DNA from: Marinithermofilum abyssi | GTDB taxonomy: Bacteria; Bacillota; Bacilli; Thermoactinomycetales; DSM-45169 | Assembly: GCF_014641195.1 (NCBI RefSeq) | Contig: NZ_BMHQ01000005.1 | Span: forward strand, 124,001 to 188,000 | DNA length: 64,000 nt | Direction: 5' to 3' | In this document: piece by piece, positions 60,985 to 64,000 of the stretch | Layout: the number at the start of each line of letters is the position of its first letter | Numbering within the stretch: the stretch's first letter is position 1 | The notes under the pieces: generated by a model | Told to the model about the DNA's origin: nothing | Database searches by the model: none | The model's input: the letters and a program-made list of their open reading frames with translations, nothing else | Made by a program: the position numbers and the translations under genes

Positions 60985-62597
60985 AAGTCGCCGTCTATGC
61001 CAGGGTTTCTTCGGAAGATCAACAAGATCGCGGAACAATTGAAAATCAGCTGGAGTTTGCTCGAAAGTACTGTGACCTACATCAACTAAATGTCGTGGAA
61101 TGGTACAAAGATAATGGCATCACAGGAACTATCCCCTTGGATGAACGAGAAGACGGTGCTCGGCTACTTAAAGATGCCTACGCTGGCCAGTTTGATCTCC
61201 TCCTAGTTTATCGTTTGGATCGGTTGGGACGATCCGCTCGAATTATCCTTAACTCGGTCTATGAGCTTGAACAACATGGTGTAACGATCCGTAGCATGTC
61301 CGAACCCTTTGATACAGGCAATCCCAATGGCCGTTTTATGTTGACCATCTTGGCTGGTGTAGCCGATCTTGAAAGGGAAACAATCTTGGAACGTATGTGG
61401 CATGGAGCGAACCGTGCCGCTCGCAGTGGAAAATGGTTAGGTGGGATTGTTCCTTACGGATATCGAACCAATCAAGAAGGTTACCTTGAAGTGAACGAAG
61501 ATCCTTTACCAGATATGGACATAAGTGAGGCGGATGTCATTCGCCTCATATACCGCCTGATAACAACCCAACGATATTCCACCATCAAGGTAGCCGATTA
61601 CCTAAATTCCCTAGGAATCCCTCCTTCCTACAAAAAAGACGGTCGACAAGTTAAAAGGGGCAAAAGAAAGGTAAATACGGCCGGAATGTGGAGCCCCAGT
61701 CGGATCCGTAACATGGTGGTAAATTCTACATATAAGGGGATTCACCACTATGGAAAACGAACAACAAAAGAACGGAACCTTATCACTCGTGAGGTACCAG
61801 CAATCGTTTCCGAAGAAGTCTGGAAACAAGCCCAACAAGTTCTAAAAGATAATCATATTGAGGCAGACAGAAATAGCCGTCGAAAATACCTCTTAAGAAG
61901 TCTCATCAAGTGCGAACAATGTGGAAGGACATATGTAGGAGTCAGCTATCCCGGATCCAAAAGAAAGCCTAAAGCGTACTACGTCTGTGGGGGAAAACAT
62001 GCTTACAGAGGACCTTTAAATGAAAAGTGTCGTTCCAAGAATGTCCCTCAACAGTGGCTGGAGGATACAATCTGGAATCAATGTGTTGCTTTCATCTTAT
62101 CTCCTGGGGAAGCCATTAAAGAGTTGTCGGCTAGCATGGAAGAAAAACGTGTGGTAAAGACGGACTTATCATCCGAGAAAGAGTTAATTGAACAGACCTT
62201 ACAGGAAAAGGACCGAGAGAAACAATCCATCCTCGATTTATTTCGCAAACAGTTAATCAGCAACCAAGACGTCGAACTACAGCTACAAAAGATCCGAAAG
62301 GAACAATCGGAACTGCGTAAACGTATCAACGAGATTGATCAGGAAAGGCAGTCTCAAAGCTGGGTTGATGAGCAATTCAACTCTGCTGAAGAATTGTTAA
62401 ACAACTTGCGGGAAAAGTTAGCGAAGGAACCGACATTCGAGGATCGGCGAGCCATCGTGAAGTCTTTAGTCAAAGAGGTACGGGTACATACTCACCTGAA
62501 CGAAACGGGGAGAAAAGTGGCGACGGTCTTCGTGAAATTCAGTTTTGGCAATGATACTCTTCGCACGGACAGGGATTCATCGATCCAACCAACATAA
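60981..62597 (+). CDS. int: Large serine recombinase (site-specific integrase)
   Basis: The 538-residue protein has the resolvase catalytic domain ([20 protein letters not shown] with the nucleophile Ser near residue 10; [20 protein letters not shown]), the recombinase domain ([16 protein letters not shown] and [19 protein letters not shown]), a zinc ribbon ([30 protein letters not shown]) and a long coiled coil (residues ~400-490). It integrates DNA without supercoiling or host factors. It is adjacent to the attachment site in comM, and its last ~6 codons run past the putative crossover into host DNA, so the stop codon is supplied by comM. Confidence 0.96.
   Translation: MKVAVYARVSSEDQQDRGTIENQLEFARKYCDLHQLNVVEWYKDNGITGTIPLDEREDGARLLKDAYAGQFDLLLVYRLDRLGRSARIILNSVYELEQHGVTIRSMSEPFDTGNPNGRFMLTILAGVADLERETILERMWHGANRAARSGKWLGGIVPYGYRTNQEGYLEVNEDPLPDMDISEADVIRLIYRLITTQRYSTIKVADYLNSLGIPPSYKKDGRQVKRGKRKVNTAGMWSPSRIRNMVVNSTYKGIHHYGKRTTKERNLITREVPAIVSEEVWKQAQQVLKDNHIEADRNSRRKYLLRSLIKCEQCGRTYVGVSYPGSKRKPKAYYVCGGKHAYRGPLNEKCRSKNVPQQWLEDTIWNQCVAFILSPGEAIKELSASMEEKRVVKTDLSSEKELIEQTLQEKDREKQSILDLFRKQLISNQDVELQLQKIRKEQSELRKRINEIDQERQSQSWVDEQFNSAEELLNNLREKLAKEPTFEDRRAIVKSLVKEVRVHTHLNETGRKVATVFVKFSFGNDTLRTDRDSSIQPT
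62560..62580. other. Attachment site (element-comM junction)
   Basis: On the minus strand comM codons for Met-Asn-Pro-Cys-Pro-Cys occupy 62563-62580; ComM proteins normally continue with Gly-Tyr-Tyr-Gly, but here Glu-Glu-Tyr-His from the element follows. The crossover is thus within GGACAGGG or close by (62567-62574). Confidence 0.75.
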
Positions 62598-63621
62598 ACT
62601 CAGCGGGGAAGGTAATCACAGCTCGAGCACGGCTTAGGGTCACTTCCCGGTCTTCCAACGGTTGGCGAAGCACTTCCAAAGCGCTTTTGGAGAACTCGGG
62701 CATCTCGTCCAAAAAGAGAACACCGCGATGGGCAAGACTGACTTCTCCCGGCTTAGGAATTCCTCCGCCCCCGATCAGCCCTGCCTGGGAGATCGTGTGA
62801 TGAGGCGAGCGAAAAGGACGCTGAGTCACCAACATGCCGCGATGAGTCAGCTGACCGGCGATACTGCAGATTTTTGTCACTTCAAGGGACTCCTGCATAT
62901 TCATCACCGGCAATACCGAGGGGATTCTGCGGGCTAACATGGTTTTTCCCGATCCCGGCGGACCGATGAACAACAAGTTATGCATTCCGGCCGCCGCCAC
63001 TTCCATGGCACGTTTGACATGCCCTTGTCCCTGAACATCGGCGAAGTCCTCGATCCTATCCGGCTCCTGTCGCGCATGACGAAAATCTTCCTTCCATTCC
63101 GCCGGTTTTTCCTCGCCCCGAAGGTACCGGACTGCTTCCGTCAGGGAGTGCAAAGGAATGACCTCCATTCCCTCGATCAGTCCCCCCTCCGCCGCATTAG
63201 CCCGGGGCAGCAATACCTCTTGGAAACCGGCTTCCTTCCCCGCCATCACCATCGGCAATACCCCGGTCAAAGGACGCAAAGTGCCGTCCAATGATAACTC
63301 TCCCAAAAACAACACCCGACCCAGCCTTTCCACAGGGATTTGACCACTGGCGGCCATCACTCCCAAGGCGATGGCCAAATCAAAGCCTGAGCCTTCCTTT
63401 TTCAAATCCGCGGGAGCCAGGTTGGTGGTGATCCGTTGTAACGGGAACTGGGCACCGCTGTTTTTCACTGCCGCACGGACCCGCTCTCGTGACTCCCGTA
63501 CGGCGGAGTCCGGCAGCCCGACCAGATCGAAAACCGGCAATCCGTTGCTTATATCCACCTCTACTTCCACTATGTATCCATTAATCCCTAAAACGGCACT
63601 GCTAAACAATTTGGCGTACAT
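62563..63621 (-). pseudogene. comM: 5' part of comM (YifB, Mg-chelatase-like ATPase), interrupted by the element
   Basis: The start is ATG 63621 ([20 protein letters not shown]) after GGAGGAGAC. About 353 residues of ComM remain of the usual ~505-510. Present: the N-terminal Lon-protease-like fold ([20 protein letters not shown]), Walker [41 protein letters not shown] and Walker [13 protein letters not shown]. The sequence then leaves the family at NPCPC. ComM promotes branch migration during natural transformation. The missing 3' part should lie beyond the left end of the element, outside this window. Confidence 0.92.
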
Positions 63622-63886
63622 AGTCTCCTCCATGTAGTAGAATGATCGCTTCTTTTGCATCTTTCTTCCAAGTACTGTCGATCTCCTGTCACTTCCGACA
63701 ACATTCTGCTCCTTTTTTTGCAAGTATCTATGTGATTGCCCGGGAAATGAATCACGGGGCTGAAGAAAACCATCCGAATAAAAATCAGGTTATGAAACGC
63801 AGCAGCTGTTATCATGTGACGTGGCGGAGAATTGCGCAATCATCCCTTGAACATAATTTTCTAGGTTCTTCCACCCTGTCATTTCC
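63622..63886. other. comM promoter region
   Basis: About 265 bases upstream of comM, before the tail of the next host gene. No reading frame or RNA was recognised. Confidence 0.4.
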
Positions 63887-64000
63887 CTAAACCAATTCTC
63901 GGCCTCTGACCGAAAGCGCCAGCTCCGCCAGGGCCGCCCGGTCTTCATCCGTTAGGCTGGATCAGGCTGGACCACGCCGCCGGTTTTACGTGGCCCGTCG
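63887..64000 (-). CDS. C-terminus of an unidentified host gene, with a 10-base duplication
   Basis: Two frames join: GHVKPAAWSSL and SSLTDEDRAALAELALSVRG then RELV and stop at 63887. The unit TCCAGCCTGA is followed by the near-copy TCCAGCCTAA (rc of 63950-63975). Removing one 10-base copy restores one frame. The gene extends beyond the right edge; its identity is not clear, though the usual neighbour of comM here is yraN or an FlhB-like gene. Confidence 0.4.

Overview
The window is low-to-mid GC Bacillota DNA, most likely from a spore-forming member of Bacillales. Thermoactinomycetaceae is my guess from gene content. The signs are AGGAGG ribosome sites with frequent GTG and TTG starts, a B. 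subtilis-type LexA box, an AdaA-like regulator, an NtdB-like phosphatase and NucA/NucB-type secreted nucleases. I recognised no rRNA or tRNA genes.

The right end (62.56-64 kb) is host chromosome. It holds the 5' part of comM (Mg-chelatase-like ATPase), cut at its NPCPC codons by a large serine recombinase. The 3' part of comM is not in the window. Everything to the left may therefore be one integrated element of more than 62 kb that continues past the left edge, or several elements and host DNA joined together.

Layout from left to right. (a) 0-4.5 kb: two SF1 helicases, one cut by the window edge. (b) 4.9-7.3 kb: a proline-repeat lipoprotein with a C-terminal WHH (HNH/EndoVII-like) nuclease end, followed by a probable immunity gene. 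(c) 7.7-9.5 kb: a short hydrophobic peptide and a ParM/ParR-like segregation pair with a repeat-rich leader. (d) 9.5-22 kb: cargo and wreckage, including a thermonuclease lipoprotein, an intact and a broken NucA/NucB exported nuclease, an acyltransferase, NUDIX, an APH-like kinase, AdaA, an amino-acid permease and an isoaspartyl peptidase. (e) 22.4-30.9 kb: a GntR-controlled amino-sugar locus (SIS isomerase, tagatose-bisphosphate-type aldolase, sugar-phosphate kinase, mannose-family PTS IIB-IIC-IID-IIA, ceramidase-like hydrolase, second SIS protein). (f) 31.6-43.7 kb: a Gram-positive conjugation module (replication-relaxation protein, coupling ATPase, two-domain wall hydrolase, VirB8-like, VirB6-like, lipoprotein, VirB4, sortase-type surface protein, broken DNA methyltransferase). 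(g) 43.8-52.6 kb: fragments and small mobile units, including purine nucleoside phosphorylase remnants, Tn3-type 38-bp ends, an acetyltransferase between such ends, NtdB-like, a tyrosine recombinase with a perfect palindrome in its leader, a broken second APH copy, a Tn3 transposase tail and LysE. (h) 52.7-62.6 kb: a phage-like early region with an ArpU-like protein, sigma factor, DnaB, replisome organiser, a Cro/CI-type switch with repeated operators, an SOS box, an ImmA-like protease and the serine integrase.

The parts suggest a conjugative or phage-like composite element. DNA damage could act through LexA and an ImmA/repressor pair to induce excision, DnaB and the organiser would replicate the element, ParM/ParR would retain it, and the VirB4/coupling-protein machine would transfer it. 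No classical relaxase was recognised in the window.

At least ten genes carry single-base frameshifts, many in homopolymers and two within the VirB6-like gene. Either the element is decaying or the sequence has homopolymer errors. This should be settled before calling these genes dead.
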